Shown here piece after piece: positions 1 to 30,954 of a stretch of DNA of 64,000 bases. The notes below the pieces were generated by a model. It was given only the letters and a program-made list of their open reading frames with translations, made no database searches and was not told where the DNA came from. How positions within the stretch are numbered: the first letter of the stretch is position 1; every line of letters begins with the position of its first letter. The DNA comes from Phymorhynchus buccinoides (Eukaryota; Mollusca; Gastropoda; Neogastropoda; Raphitomidae), in assembly GCA_017654935.2 (NCBI GenBank), contig CM065687.1, forward strand, positions 18,848,829 to 18,912,828. The letters run 5' to 3'. Position numbers and translations under genes: made by a program.

Positions 1-106
1 TTCGATCAATCGATCAATCATTTATTATTGTCCCCATTTTGAAAACAACGAAATGTGTCTTGCAGTGAATCAATGCAATACGAAAATTACAAATTGCCTT
101 TGCAGG

Positions 107-149
<43 letters not shown>

Positions 150-166
150 ATCAATCGATCAATCAT
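107..166. repeat. (CAAT)n microsatellite
   Basis: About 14 tetranucleotide units with two CGAT variants at the end; a short run also opens the window. Confidence 0.95.
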
Positions 167-183
167 TTAGTATTGTCCCTATT

Positions 184-400
184 TTAACCTTTTCGCCGCC
201 AGCCATTTTTCAGCCCCAAAATACCATTAACTTAACTGGGTAAAGTAAAAAGACTGTCTGCAATATTCCTCAGTGACATGTTTAACATTAGGCCTATCCT
301 TACCTCCCAGAATTAAGAGAATAGGGTCTTTGGATAACAGGCCCTGATTTGATGCCTTTTAGTGACATGGGTGTTAAACCGTTGGCGATGAAAGGGTTAA
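184..400 (+). mobile_element. TTAA-type MITE, family A copy 1
   Basis: Starts aaccttttcgccgccagcca and ends ggcgatgaaagggttaa. Family A has TTAA flanks, termini CCCTTTCRCCGCC and a roughly 240-bp non-coding interior. Confidence 0.8.
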
Positions 401-478
401 AACAAGGAAACGCGTCTTGCAGTCAGTCAATACAAGCATGACAAATTACAATGCAATACAATAAATACATGCACATTA

Positions 479-675
479 ATTAACCCTTTCACTGCCAATA
501 TCGCATTTTTACACCACACCCATGTCACTAACTTAAACTCTTGAAACCAGGGTCTGTTTTTCAATGATATTGCGTTCCTAAATTTGGGCAGTAAGGATTG
601 ACCCTATTCTAAATGTGTCACAGAGAAATCCCACAATGTTGCAGACAAAATCTACGGCAACACAGTGAAAGGTCA
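479..675 (-). mobile_element. TTAA-type MITE, family A copy 2, degenerate
   Basis: Begins ttaaccctttcactgccaat and shares the interior of family A in reverse orientation (cacccatgtcactaa, agggtctg). The far end is worn (cagtgaaagg). Confidence 0.65.
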
Positions 676-804
676 GTCACAATAATAACTTGCCCACCCA
701 ATATATGTGCTTTATTTGATTAAATCTTGTTTAAACCAATATATGTCGCCATGGTGAAAGAGTGAAAAATGCCCACGCGCACGCACACACACCAACACAA
801 TAAA

Positions 805-1121
<317 letters not shown>

Positions 1122-1313
1122 TTTCTCTTGCACTTATCTCCCCCAAAACCATTATAGCATAGGTGAACTATTGCATGATTAACAGTGGGAGATAACAGTT
1201 AGTAAGAATTAGTAGGGGGGAATCTGGGGTAAAGAGTCCACCCCGGCTGGGGGTAAAAAAGACCACCCTGTAGTTTAAAGTCCAGTCTGCGGTACAAAGC
1301 CCACTACTATTAT

Positions 1314-1400
1314 TCCTTTCACTGTCTGAGAAAGAAAAAAATCGGAGAATGTCCTTTTATGTAACTATGATGATATCTATTGGAGCCAATCTGGCAGCAT
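1314..1400 (+). mobile_element. Family C MITE left half, 5' flank of the 58-bp minisatellite
   Basis: cctttcactgtctgagaaag to ttggagccaatctgg matches the left half of family C. It is cut off by the element at 1403-1736. Confidence 0.65.
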
Positions 1401-1402
1401 GG

Positions 1403-1736
1403 TCAGGGCCGGACCTACGGGAGGGGAGGGGGGGGGGCTTAAAAAATATCATGTCGCCGAACGGCAGCTAAATTTCCTCGTGGGCTATACCTAGCACTCA
1501 TCAGCACCGCCAGTTGATAGGTACTTAATGGTTCAAAACATGTTTCAATAGGGGTATGAACAGTAATGGCATTAGTCCTTTATGTCATGCCCAGATCGTG
1601 CCAGATTGCACTATTTTGCTTCTTGGATTAAAAAACATTTCGGGGGAGCATGCCCCCGGACCCCCCTAGGGGTCTGGGTGCTTTGCACCTTCGATGAATT
1701 AGCCCCCACACCTTAAAAACTTAGGTCCGGCCCTGT
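1403..1736. mobile_element. MITE with CAGGGCCGGACCTA termini
   Basis: cagggccggacctac at the left and ttaggtccggccctg at the right. CAGGG ends suggest hAT. No clean 8-bp target duplication is visible. Confidence 0.75.
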
Positions 1737-1839
1737 GGGGGGCATGTTCTACGTACTTTGAAGCTGGACAGTGGCTGGCAGGTCAACTAAAGCATCATTG
1801 TTATTGGTCATAGTAGTAGACTAGTAGTAATAGTGAGGG

Positions 1840-4800
1840 AGGGGGGGTTGGCTGGGGTAAAGAGCCCGCCCTGGGGTAAAAAGCGAATCCTTTGGTACAA
1901 AGCCCACCCTGGGGGTTAAAAGCGAATCCATTGGTACAAAGCCCACCCTGGGGTAAAGAATCCTTTGGTACAAAGCCCACCCTGGAGTAATAAGCCCACC
2001 CTGGGGGGAGGGGGGGTAAAAGCGAATCCTTTGATACAAAGCCCACCCTGGGGAGGTAAAAGCGAATCCCTTGGTACAAAGCCCACCCTGGAGTAACAAG
2101 CCCACCCTGGGGGTAAAAAGCGAATCCTTTGGTACAAAGCCCACCCTGGGGTAACAAGCTCACCTTGGGGGTTAAAAGCGAATCCATTGGTACAAAGCCC
2201 ACCCTGGAGTAACAAGCTCACCCTGGGGGTTAAAAGCGAATCCATTGGTACAAAGCCCACCCTGGAGTAACAAGCCCACCCTGGGGGGTAAAAGCGAATC
2301 CTTTGGTACAAAGCCCACCCTGGAGTAACAAGCCCACCCTGGGGGGTAAAAGCGAATCCTTTGGTACAAAGCCCACCCTGGAGTAACAAGCTCACCCTGG
2401 GGGGCAAAAGCGAATCCTTTGGTACAAAGCCCACCCTGGAGTAACAAGCCCACCCTGGGGGTTAAAAGCGAATCCTTTGGTACAAAGCCCACCCTGGAGT
2501 AACAAGCCCACCCTGGGGGTTAAAAGCGAATCCTTTGGTACAAAGCCCACCCTGGGGTAAAGAGCCCACCTTGGGGGTTAAAAGCGAATCCTTTGGTACA
2601 AAGCCCACCCTGGGGTAAAGAGCCCACCCTGGGGGTTAAAAGCGAATCCTTTGGTACAAAGCCCACCCTGGGGTAAAGAGCCCACCCTGGGGGGTAAAAG
2701 CGAATCCTTTGGTACAAAGCCCACCCTGGAGTAACAAGCCCACCCTGGGGGGGGGGGGGGGGGGGGTAAAAGCGAATCCTTTGGTACAAAGCCCACCCTG
2801 GAGTAACAAGCCCACCTGGGGGGGGGGGGGGGGGGGGTAACAAGCTCAAAAGCGAATCCATTGGTACAAAGCCCACCCTGGAGTAACAAGCCCACCCTGG
2901 GGGTGGGGGTGGGGGGGGTAAAAGCGAATCCTTTGGTACAAAGCCCATTCCGGGGTAAAGAGCTCACCCTGGGGGTTAAAAGCGAATCCTTTGGTACAAA
3001 GCCCACCCTGGGGTAAAGAGCCCACCCTGGGGGTTAAAGGCGAATCCTTTGGTACAAAGCCCACCCTGGGGTAAAGAGCCCACCCTGGGGGGGGGGGGGG
3101 GGGGTAAAAGCGAATCCTTTGGTACAAAGCCCACCCTGGAGTAACAAGCCCACCCTGGGGGGGGGGGGGGGGTAAAAGCGAATCCTTTGGTACAAAGCCC
3201 ACCCTGGAGTAACAAGCCCACCCTGGGGGGTAAAAAGCGAATCCTTTGGTAAAAGCCCATTCCGGGGTAAAGAATCCTTTGGTACAAAGCCCACCCCCTG
3301 GGGGTTAAAAGCGAAAGTACCCACCCTGGGGTAAAGAAGCCCACCCTGGGGGTACGAAATCCTTTGGTACAAAGCCCACCCTGGGGTAAGGAATCCTTTG
3401 GTACAAAGCCCACCCTGGAGTAACAAGCCACCCTGGGGGGTGGGGGGGGGGGGGGGTAAAAGCGAATCCTTTGGTACAAAGCCCACCCTGGAGTAACAAG
3501 CCCACCCTGGGGGGTAAAAGCGAATCCTTTGGTACAAAGCCCACCCTGGAGTAACAAGCCCACCCTGGGGGTAAAAAGCGAATCCTTTGGTACAAAGCCC
3601 ACCCTGGGGTAAAGAGCCCACCCTGGGGGTAAAAAGCGAATCCTTTGGTACAAAGCCCACCCTGGAGTAACAAGCCCACCCTGGGGGTAAAAAGCGAATC
3701 CTTTGGTACAAAGCCCACCCTGGAGTAACAAGCCCACCCTGGGGGTAAAAAGCGAATCCTTTGGTACAAAGCCCACCCTGGGGTAAAGAATCCTTTGGTA
3801 CAAAGCCCACCCTGGGGTAAAGAGCCCACCCTGGGGGGGTAAAAGCGAATCCTTTGGTACAAAGCCCACCCTGGAGTAACAAGCCCACCCTGGGGGTAAA
3901 AAGCGAATCCTTTGGTACAAAGCCCACCCTGGGAGTAACAAGCCCACCCTGGGGGTTAAAAGCGAATCCATTGGTACAAAGCCCACCCTGGGGCCCAAAG
4001 TAACAAGCCCACCCTGGGGGTTAAAAGCGAATCCTTTGGTACAAAGCCCACCCTGGGGTAAAGAGCCCACCCTGGGGGTAAAAAGCGAATCCTTTGATAC
4101 AAAGCCCACCCTGGGGTAACGAGCCCACCCTGGGGGTAAAAAGCGAATTATTTGGTACAAAGCCCACCCTGGGGTAAAGAGCCCACCCTGGGGGTAAAAA
4201 GCGAATCCTTTGGTACAAAGCCCACCCTGGAGTAACAAGCCCACCCTGGGGGTAAAAGCGAATCCCTTGGTACAAAGCCCACCCTGGAGTAAAGAATCCT
4301 TTGGTACAAAGCCCACCCTGGGGTAAAGAGCCCACCCTGGGGGGGGGGGGGGTAAAAGCGAATCCATTGGTACAAAGCCCACCCTGGAGTAACAAGCCCA
4401 CCCTGGGGGTAAAAGCGAATCCTTTGGTACAAAGCCCACCCTGGGGTAACAAGCCCACCCTGGGGGTAAAAAGCGAATCCTTTGGTACAAAGCCCACCCT
4501 GGGGTAAAGAGCCCACCCTGGGGGTGAAAAGCGAATCCTTTGGTACAAAGCCCACCCTGGAGTAACAAGCCCACCCTGGGGGTAAAAAGCGAATCCTTTG
4601 GTACAAAGCCCACCCTGGGGTAAAGAGCCCACCCTGGGGGTTAAAAGCGAATCCTTTGGTACAAAGCCCACCCTGGGGTAAAGAGCCCACCCTGGGGGTT
4701 AAAAGCGAATCCTTTGGTACAAAGCCCACCCTGGGGTAAAGAGCCCACCCTGGGGGTAAAAAGCGAATCCTTTGGTACAAAGCCCACCCTGGGGTAAAGA

Positions 4801-4925
4801 GCCCACCCTGGGGGTAAAAAGCGAATTCTTTGGTACAAAGCCCACCCTGGGGTAAAGAGCCCACCCTGGGGGTCAAAAGCTAATCCTTTGGTACAAAGCC
4901 CATTTCGGGGTTAAAAAAAGCCCAT
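1840..4925. repeat. 58-bp GC-rich minisatellite, about 50 copies
   Basis: Units of about 58 bp, e.g. taaaagcgaatcctttggta then caaagcccaccctggagtaa. Variation lies mainly in the length of a G run (5 to 18) and in partial units. Each unit holds two versions of the sub-motif gcccaccctgg(g/a)gtaa. Long minus-strand open frames arise from the repeat itself. Degenerate copies continue at 1216-1310 and 4925-5080. Confidence 0.95.
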
Positions 4926-5095
4926 TCTGGGGTAAAAAAAAGCCAATTTTTGTACATGGTGGAAGATAAGTTTCCATGTGCGTTGTACAATGCCAATGGA
5001 CAATAAAGAAACTGATGACATGACTTATGAGTTTAAAAAGCCCACCCTGGGATAAAGAGCCCACCTTGGGAATAAAAAACCTCTTCTCTCATTTA

Positions 5096-5175
5096 TCCTT
5101 TCACTGCCTGAGAAAATGTTGGATTCTTGTTTTAAAATCATGGATCAAGGAGGATACCTGTTAGAGCCAATTAAA
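5096..5175 (+). mobile_element. Family C MITE left half, 3' flank of the 58-bp minisatellite
   Basis: cctttcactgcctgagaaaa to gttagagccaattaaag, same orientation as the piece at 1314-1400. Confidence 0.65.
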
Positions 5176-5259
5176 GATTATGTCCATAGAGTTGTAATTT
5201 TTTTAAAGATACACTTGGCTTTGATTGCATTGTTTTGTTGGTTTTTGTTTCCTCCTTAG

Positions 5260-23025
<17,766 letters not shown>

Positions 23026-23038
23026 GTGAAGGGGTTAA

Positions 23039-23275
23039 CCCTTTCACCACCAATGTCGCATTTTAGCACCACAATGGTTGGCTCCACGTCACTAAAAGGC
23101 ATAAAATCAGGACTTGTTATTCAAAGACCCTGGTTTCTGTAATTTTGGGAGGTAAGGATAGGCCTAATGTTACACATATCACAGAGGAATTCGCAATATT
23201 GCAGATATTTTATTTTCTCTACCCAGTTAAGATTAATGGTATTTCTGGGCTGAAAAATGGCTGGCGGCAAAATGG
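23039..23275 (-). mobile_element. TTAA-type MITE, family A copy 6, in the gene 1 3' flank
   Basis: TTAA at 23035-23038 and 23276-23279, termini CCCTTTCACCACC and GGCGGCAAAATGG. It starts 13 bp after the stop codon of gene 1. Confidence 0.88.
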
Positions 23276-23724
23276 TTAAGGCGCAATTGCAAAGAGTAAT
23301 GCTGAGAATTGGGGATCGTTTGGCATAACATGATTTTTTGTTTATGGCATATTCTACTCGTGCATGATTATAACGTGCATGTATTATAATGTTTACATGT
23401 ATTTTGCATTATATTCTTTGTGTTTGTGAGGCGCTTTGAGCTGTTGTTTCGGGATATGGCACCATATAAATGTTATTCATTACTATGCATTATTATAGAT
23501 AACTAGATAAACCCGTGCTCCGCACGGCAGCATGAAGCATCTGCGTTCATAATGGAGTGATCGAAGAAGAAGAAGAAGAAGAACAAGAACTGGTGAGATG
23601 AAAATAATGAAGAAAAGATACCACAAAATATGTGGTGGTGCCCCCTCCCTTCCGCCCACTCCCCTCTCCTTTAAAAAAAAAAATGATGACCCCCCCCCCC
23701 CCCCAACAACAACAAAATTGTGTG

Positions 23725-23830
23725 GAGGGGCAGACTCGAACCCGCGACCACGGACGTATATAGAAGTGCGTGCCGCGACCTACTAATTTGCGGACGCGCC
23801 GCTTTACCTATTGAGCTATGAAGGCTACTT
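23725..23830 (-). mobile_element. tRNA-like SINE head
   Basis: Minus strand reads gtagccttcatagctcaata ggtaaag with a B box gcgggttcgagtctgcccc. Extra bases between the boxes rule out a normal tRNA. Confidence 0.6.
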
Positions 23831-24047
23831 TGAAAGTCGATGTAAAAAAATTGTTATAAGAGGAAGAAGGGAAAGCAGTCAAGTCTTTTCCCCCATCTCA
23901 ATTTAAAGTAATGTCTCACATGACTTCGGTCGACGAGACGTAAAACAAGATCTCCAGTCAAGTCGGACACCTGACGCAGCTTCATGAAAGCACAGAACAG
24001 TCTTAGGTTTTGTCACTTTGAGAAAAGTAGGTGCCTAAATGTTGTGG

Positions 24048-24158
24048 ACACACACACACACACACACAGGATGAAAACAGGGCAGGATGAAAAAAAGCTT
24101 TGTTAGCTTATTCTTTAACCCTCAATAAAGATGATTTTGACTTGACTTGACTTGACTT

Positions 24159-24204
<46 letters not shown>
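24048..24204. repeat. CA microsatellites around a (TTGAC)n SINE tail
   Basis: Short CA run at 24048-24068, tail to 24160, and a CA run to 24203. Confidence 0.9.
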
Positions 24205-24205
<1 letters not shown>

Positions 24206-24429
24206 TAGTAGACAGCATACACTTAATCATTGCTTGCTCGGTTTCCTGTCAATTCATGAGCTCAGATGCGTTATTCTCCGTTATGCACCTTTCAAAACAA
24301 ATATGGTTAGACCAAACACAAAACTTCCAGAACGTAGAGGAACTATTTGTAAAAAAAGCCCTACTCGCCTCCCTCTTCTCCTTCGTAGCCACCCCTCCCC
24401 CTTCCCCTCTCCCTTCTTCTAACCAAAGC

Positions 24430-27200
24430 AACCATAGAAGTTTCTATGTGCATTGAGTTAGGCCTAGCCTCTGCTTTCTGTTAGCACACGCACAGTCTAA
24501 AAATGAACCGTTTTTAGCAGACGACACATTTTGCTACTCGCTAAATAGCCATTCTGTTTAACAAATGTAAATTTTCACCAGGGTTTATGCGATTTCCCTT
24601 TACACACATGTTGCATACTTTGTCCTGAGCAAGGACAGCGTGGGTAACAACATCTACACGATGGGGGGTAGATGCAGTGGTCATTTAAAGTCCGGCAGAT
24701 TTCAGATCTAATTACTTTTGACGCTTTTATGGTTTCTTACCGTAGCTGCTTCACTCCTCCCCTGCGACGTCATTGCACGCGCCTATAATGACGCACAAGT
24801 ACTGCATTTTGTGCCTTATAAAAAATGTATGGTTGCTGGCTTATGTCAAATCTGCAGGTGTCTGAATTTATTTTGTTACAAAGTTTACTGAATGTGCACA
24901 GTTTTCTTAGGATTCTACCCTTTAGGTAGAACACTATTGCATTTGTAAGGTTTTTTCCCCTCCTTTTTCTGCCCCTTTTTTTTGTCCGATTTGGCTGAGA
25001 TTTTCAGGAAAGTTGTGGGGCATTAAGTGATTGCCAAATTAGTAATATTAAATCATGTTGCCAAACATTCTGCGAAATATGGCCAAAAAACTGCAAAATC
25101 GGCACACATTCAATCTTCATTAACTCAAAAACGGCTGAACAGATTTCGTTCATATTTTAGACTTTGCTCTAAAGTTGATTTGCAACATTTACGGTAGATT
25201 ACTGAACCGAACGTATGAACCGGAAGTGCCCCAGATATCGTCAGACAACTTTTATTTGGTTAACAGACTAGCCAAAACCAGAAGTGACGTCACAAAACTA
25301 ACTATTAGATTTTGTAGCCCTTACTCTGGCCCAGGTCTGAAAGGAGTTTGTTGATGATAATTTTATGCTAAATAGTTTGGAAGTTTTCCAGTTTATGTAA
25401 ATTGGGTTGCGTCACTTTAATTTATTTCCATGTATGATTTTTTTTCATGGAATCTCGCTGAAATTTGCACGAACATTAAAGAGGGCTATACTTATCATTA
25501 AAGATTAATGATGCAACACTTCTGGTATCATTCAGAGCCAGAAGTGGGGAGGGAAAGGCTGGTGGAGGGGAGAATCCTGTCATGTTTGTTCTTAAAGGCA
25601 AACATAAGCCCTCTAGTTAAACATTATGACTGATTTTCAGCCAGGTTAAGTCAAGCAACTCATCTGAAGGGATTAAATAATTTATCTTTGCACACATGTC
25701 GTTTACATGTATTGAGTGGAAAATGCGTGGGAAACACACTACAAGCTACATTGAAGACACAGAGATACAGTGGTCATTTAAAGTCCAAACAGATTGACAA
25801 ATGTACTACTGTTCAGTTTTCATTTCTCATGTAGTACAAGTAACCAAAAAAATAGTCTTTTCTCTTTGACGACATCGTTAGTCATAACCGGTGCATTGTT
25901 TCTCATCACAAGAAAACAGAACATGTCTGCTGACCACTGTCTCTTTTCTTACTTCCACACCCACCACTTTTTTAACTTCAAGTAATCTCTAAATGCCAGA
26001 GAGAACTAGCCTACATACGTGGTTCTTTTAGTTCATATTTTACAATACTGAATTGTCTACATAACATTTTATTTTTTAATCTCTGAATTCTTAGTAACTT
26101 GCTGAAAGGAAATATACATCTTACTCTCAAAATCGCATATTAGTTTATAGCTTAGCCTAATTATTTCTCCGGACCCTTGGCTTAAGGACACATATTGAAC
26201 ATTATGAGTAACAGCCATGTGCAGCATTGCCTTCCTAATCCATGTTATAGTGAGGCAAATGTGATATTAGGAAGTTATCATAATTTCTGAAAATCATAAA
26301 TCGTATTATGCTTGATAATGTTGTTTGACATACCCAAGACATTTGTCATTTTTCTTATGCTTTTTACAATCTTCAAACAATCAAACTATGATATTTCTAG
26401 TACTTGATGTTTTTAAGATTCAAAGTTTCTGCTTTCATTTACAATTACGTATGTGGCACACTATGCCTAAAACTATATTTTGAGCTGCATTTCAAGCTTT
26501 GTTAACAAACAGGTTTGAAGAAGAATGGATGGGCGTGTCTATATTACATTGCCGTGAATAGATACAATGACACAAACTATCCTTATTGCAAAAGGCCCTA
26601 TCTTAAGGCAATTCACAGTTGAACTTGTGGTGATGCCTGCAAGGAAGACGTTTTGATATGCTTAACCTGGTGTAGCATGAAGAATAAATTGGAACTACTG
26701 GCATGCCTGACATCAATTGTTTATGTTCATAACATGGTGCCTATTCCATGCAACTCCCTTTCAAAGTGCATAAGGAAGAGCCTCCGTAACAGAATCACTC
26801 ACCAAGTAAATATTTTCTCTCGTCTACAACATTATCCTGCCCTTTGTTTCCTTCTGAAATATATATTCGCTACAGTCGTGCATCAAGCCTCAGTGAGATT
26901 AGATTGAATGGTGTCTGACGGTGTAAAACGGAAGGAGATGGGTATAATGCTACTTGTTTGCCATTAGTTATGCATGTAAAGCGAAACTTAAAGCTGATCG
27001 AATGAAACATGTTCATACAACGTGTATGTTTGAAAGATAGTCTCTGGTCCTTCACTATCTGACCCCAACTCCAAGGGTGAACCCCTCGCACTGCATGTCC
27101 ATTAGCCTATTAAACAGGTTTGGCAATAATGGTGGAACGATATTGGTGGATTTCTGTTCTTTACATTAGACTATTGGTTCTCTGTAATTCTCTGTCTCTC
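24430..27200. other. A/T-rich intergenic DNA, no gene seen
   Basis: No supported frame. A direct repeat of cagtggtcatttaaagtcc occurs at about 24675 and 25770, roughly 1.1 kb apart, suggesting an old repeat body of unknown type between. Confidence 0.6.
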
Positions 27201-27207
27201 ACCATCT

Positions 27208-27312
<105 letters not shown>

Positions 27313-28088
27313 GAGAAAGTTTTACTCCATATGGAATTCCCTTCAGTCCGACATTAGATTATGCTCCTCTATCTCAACCTTCAAAACGAGTCTCCGAGAG
27401 ACGCTTACATTCGACCCTCCATAATTTTGTTTTTGTTTTTTTGTTTTCTTTTTTTTTTTTTTTCTTCATATATCCCGATACGCTATATTGCTAATTACGA
27501 TGTCATGTATTCACATCACTCTGTTTTGTTTACTATTCTCCAACAATGTGCTAAAATCAATGTTTAAATTGTCCGCACTTTATTGCTAATTGCTACCGGT
27601 TTCATACCATAGGCTGCATTAGTCTGCCCTGTTCTAAAATGTATAGTTCTTTTATACGTGCTTCAACATATATGTGTGTGTATGTGCATGTATTCTTGCG
27701 TGTGTCGCGCGCACGTGCAGGTGTGTGCGTGTATGGTTACACGCATGTATGCCCGCACAAATATTATCAATTATACCTGTGCGTACGTAATTCTATAAAT
27801 TCGTATTTCAACCTGTCTTTATCATAATACCTGCTTTGCTACCTTTAGGTTCAATTATGTATGTGTAATTTTATACCTTGCCATGTTTGTATTATATGTT
27901 CGCATATGTACAAAGGTGCTACCTTTATGTTCAAATCTGTAATGTGTAATAGATGCCTGCTATGTTTGTATTTCTATGTTCGTATATTTACCAAGGACAG
28001 ATTGGAAGACTAGGTTTTGCCTTAAAATCTTTATCCTTGAAAAATAAAGTTCAAGTTTTCAAGTTTCAAGTTTTCAAAGTTTTCCAGT

Positions 28089-28110
28089 ATCTCTCTCTCT
28101 CTCCCTCTCT

Positions 28111-28148
<38 letters not shown>

Positions 28149-28640
28149 CGTCGATTCTATCCTTCATCCACTTTCTCGCTCTTCTACGTCCTTCTCTCCT
28201 CTCGTCCCTATCTCTCCCCCGCTCATCTCGGTCCCACTCAAATCGGCTCTTCTCTCTCCGTTCCCTCTCCGGGCCTCTCCTCTCTCTCTCCTCTCTCTCT
28301 TCTCCCTCATCTCCTCTCTCTCTCTCTCTCACACATTTTGTAAAAATAGGCTTCACTTAAATCTCACCCTTGAATAATAGTTTCACGTTCAGTGTTCTCT
28401 ATGTTCTTTCTTCTGTCTCTCTCTCTCTGTATCTCTGTGTCTCTGTCTCTCTCTGTGTCTGTTTGTCTCTATCTCTCTCTCTCTATCTCGCGCTCTCTCT
28501 CTCTCTCTCTTTGTTTTTGTTTTCCCCCCATTCTCTCGCTTCGCTCTTGTGTCTGTCTGCCTCTGTTTACGCTTTCTCTCTCTATCTGCATCCTCTCTCT
28601 CTCTCTCTCTCCTCTCTCTCTATCTCTACTCTCTCTCTAT
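28089..28640. repeat. CT-rich microsatellite region running into the gap
   Basis: CT, TCTG and TCTCG blocks over 550 bp that end at the first N block. Confidence 0.93.
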
Positions 28641-29140
28641 NNNNNNNNNNNNNNNNNNNNNNNNNNNNNNNNNNNNNNNNNNNNNNNNNNNNNNNNNNNN
28701 NNNNNNNNNNNNNNNNNNNNNNNNNNNNNNNNNNNNNNNNNNNNNNNNNNNNNNNNNNNNNNNNNNNNNNNNNNNNNNNNNNNNNNNNNNNNNNNNNNNN
28801 NNNNNNNNNNNNNNNNNNNNNNNNNNNNNNNNNNNNNNNNNNNNNNNNNNNNNNNNNNNNNNNNNNNNNNNNNNNNNNNNNNNNNNNNNNNNNNNNNNNN
28901 NNNNNNNNNNNNNNNNNNNNNNNNNNNNNNNNNNNNNNNNNNNNNNNNNNNNNNNNNNNNNNNNNNNNNNNNNNNNNNNNNNNNNNNNNNNNNNNNNNNN
29001 NNNNNNNNNNNNNNNNNNNNNNNNNNNNNNNNNNNNNNNNNNNNNNNNNNNNNNNNNNNNNNNNNNNNNNNNNNNNNNNNNNNNNNNNNNNNNNNNNNNN
29101 NNNNNNNNNNNNNNNNNNNNNNNNNNNNNNNNNNNNNNNN
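28641..29140. other. Assembly gap, 500 N
   Basis: Exactly 500 N, a fixed-size scaffolding gap; left side is CT microsatellite, so the true size is unknown. Confidence 0.99.
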
Positions 29141-29395
29141 AGTTAACCCCCGTGGCAGTTTTAACCCAGTGGCAGCTATCTCCTCCCTACACCTACCCCC
29201 TCCCCACATTTACTTGCTCGGGGACTTATCTGCCACTCGGCGACACACTTGTTTGCTATTGTGGCTTTCATAGTTTCAACAGACAGCCAGTCTCAAACAC
29301 ACGAAAGTGAAATTTTCGGTTTTACATTTCCAAGAAGAAGGCAGCATTTCACCTTCCAAGAAAATGGATCACAAATGTGTAAGGTCTTTCTTTTC

Positions 29396-30037
29396 AGGGG
29401 GGGGGGGGGGGGGGGGGGGGGTACATCTTGACCTATCGCAGAAAGAGTGGTTCATAATCATTTCGACTTTGACCTCGCGCGCGCAGAGAGAGAGAGAGAG
29501 AGTGAGAGAGTAGTACTTCTTCTTCTTCGTCTTCTAAGTTCTTGTTCTTCGGTCGTTCAGGCATGTTTCTGTCAATTGACAATTACGAACGTAGATGCAT
29601 CATGCTGCTGTTATGCGCCTAAGTAAGAATATTAGGCCCAGCCTGTCTGACTTCGGGTAGAGGAAATCTGTTTGGAAAGTATTTGTTGAAAAAAGGCAGA
29701 ATTTCTGTCAATACGAACATAGATGCATCATGCTGCTGTTATGCACCTAAGTAAGAATAATTAGGCCCAGCATGTCTAACTTTGGCTAGAGGAAATCTTT
29801 TTGAAAGTATTTCTTGAAAAAAGGCAGGAGAATGGACCGGAAAGGCAGAACGATAGTAGATAACAGCATGCAAAGGGAAAAGGCAGAATCAAAGAGACTG
29901 ACATATTAGAGGTAGTTATAAGCACAGAACTTCCAGAAGGTGGGGAACTATTTGTACGGAAGACCCCCCCCCTCCAGTATCCCTAGGGGGGGGAAGCTTG
30001 CTGTGTTCTACTCCCACCCCCACCCACACCCCAGTCA

Positions 30038-30076
<39 letters not shown>

Positions 30077-30858
30077 CTGTCTGTATAAAAATAGCTGCAG
30101 CGTGCGGCCGGGAGGCAAGCAAAGAGCCAAAGACATTGAAAAGAAAAGACTAACATCTGGTCCCTTTCCCTATATGAGTAGTGAGGACAGAAACACTGGT
30201 TGTGTCCCTTTTAAACATCTTTATGACATAACACGTCGATAGGCCAGTTGAATTCTCCGTTCAAATTCCAATCTGAGTTTGCATAGCCGCCATTGTGAAC
30301 TACCCCACTAACGATCAGCCAGGCTCGCCGTAACTCTTAAGTAGTCCATCTTCCCCTTTTAGAGTCTTTGGTTATGTGTGAAGTGTTGGTTGAAATTAGC
30401 GTCCTGCAAAATAAATCGGTTTATAGCGCGTGTTTATGAAGGGATGGTGTTGAAATTTTGCACGACGATAGTCACTATCCCTGGTCACGCATGTTCCAAA
30501 TCTCGAGTCAATGTCGGGTCTGGTTACGCCGCGGTTTATGAAAACGTGAAGCGGCCTGTCGGCGCCCGTATCTCCGGCATTTCTGAATTGATTCGCTTCC
30601 GGTTTCCGTTGGCACATGGATAGTCCCCGGCCCCGGTCATCTTCCTGCCAAATTCGAAGGCAATCGGCCCAGAAACGCCGGAGATACGGGCGCCGAGAGG
30701 CCGGCGGATGCGCGTTTCGCGCATTTGCGAAACCGCGCAAATGACACGGCTGCCCGGTTGCCATCTTGAAAAAAGGCAGGGCTCACAGCAAATTTGAAGC
30801 GATTCGGTCGAAAAAACGGCGGAGTTATAAGGCCCGTTTTGTGTTTCAGACACACACG
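29396..30858 (-). repeat. 1.5-kb composite dispersed repeat, copy 2 (inverted)
   Basis: Same block order as 13448-14915 on the other strand, with a shorter CT run (about 34 bp) and an internal ~110-bp tandem duplication (29590-29700 and 29705-29810, each with catcatgctgctgttatg). Confidence 0.85.
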
Positions 30859-30954
30859 GGCACACACACGGACAGTTTGTTTTTTACTATATGATTTTAC
30901 GGTACCCGAGATATAAACATCGAGAGAAGCCATTATTCTTTATTAAAAAGGCAA

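Noticed and set aside
2976..4613. 545-residue minus-strand open frame (GFVPKDSLL... repeats)
   Set aside because: Entirely inside the 58-bp minisatellite; 58 is not a multiple of three, all frames cycle through the same stop-free text, and there is no start context, splice site or non-repeat sequence.
24670..25800. LTR retrotransposon bounded by the cagtggtcatttaaagtcc repeats
   Set aside because: The shared segment is only about 30 bp, and there is no primer-binding site, polypurine tract or gag/pol coding between.
28370..29310. Open frames through the first N block
   Set aside because: Unknown bases were read as open codons; no real sequence supports them. Same for 62582-63439.
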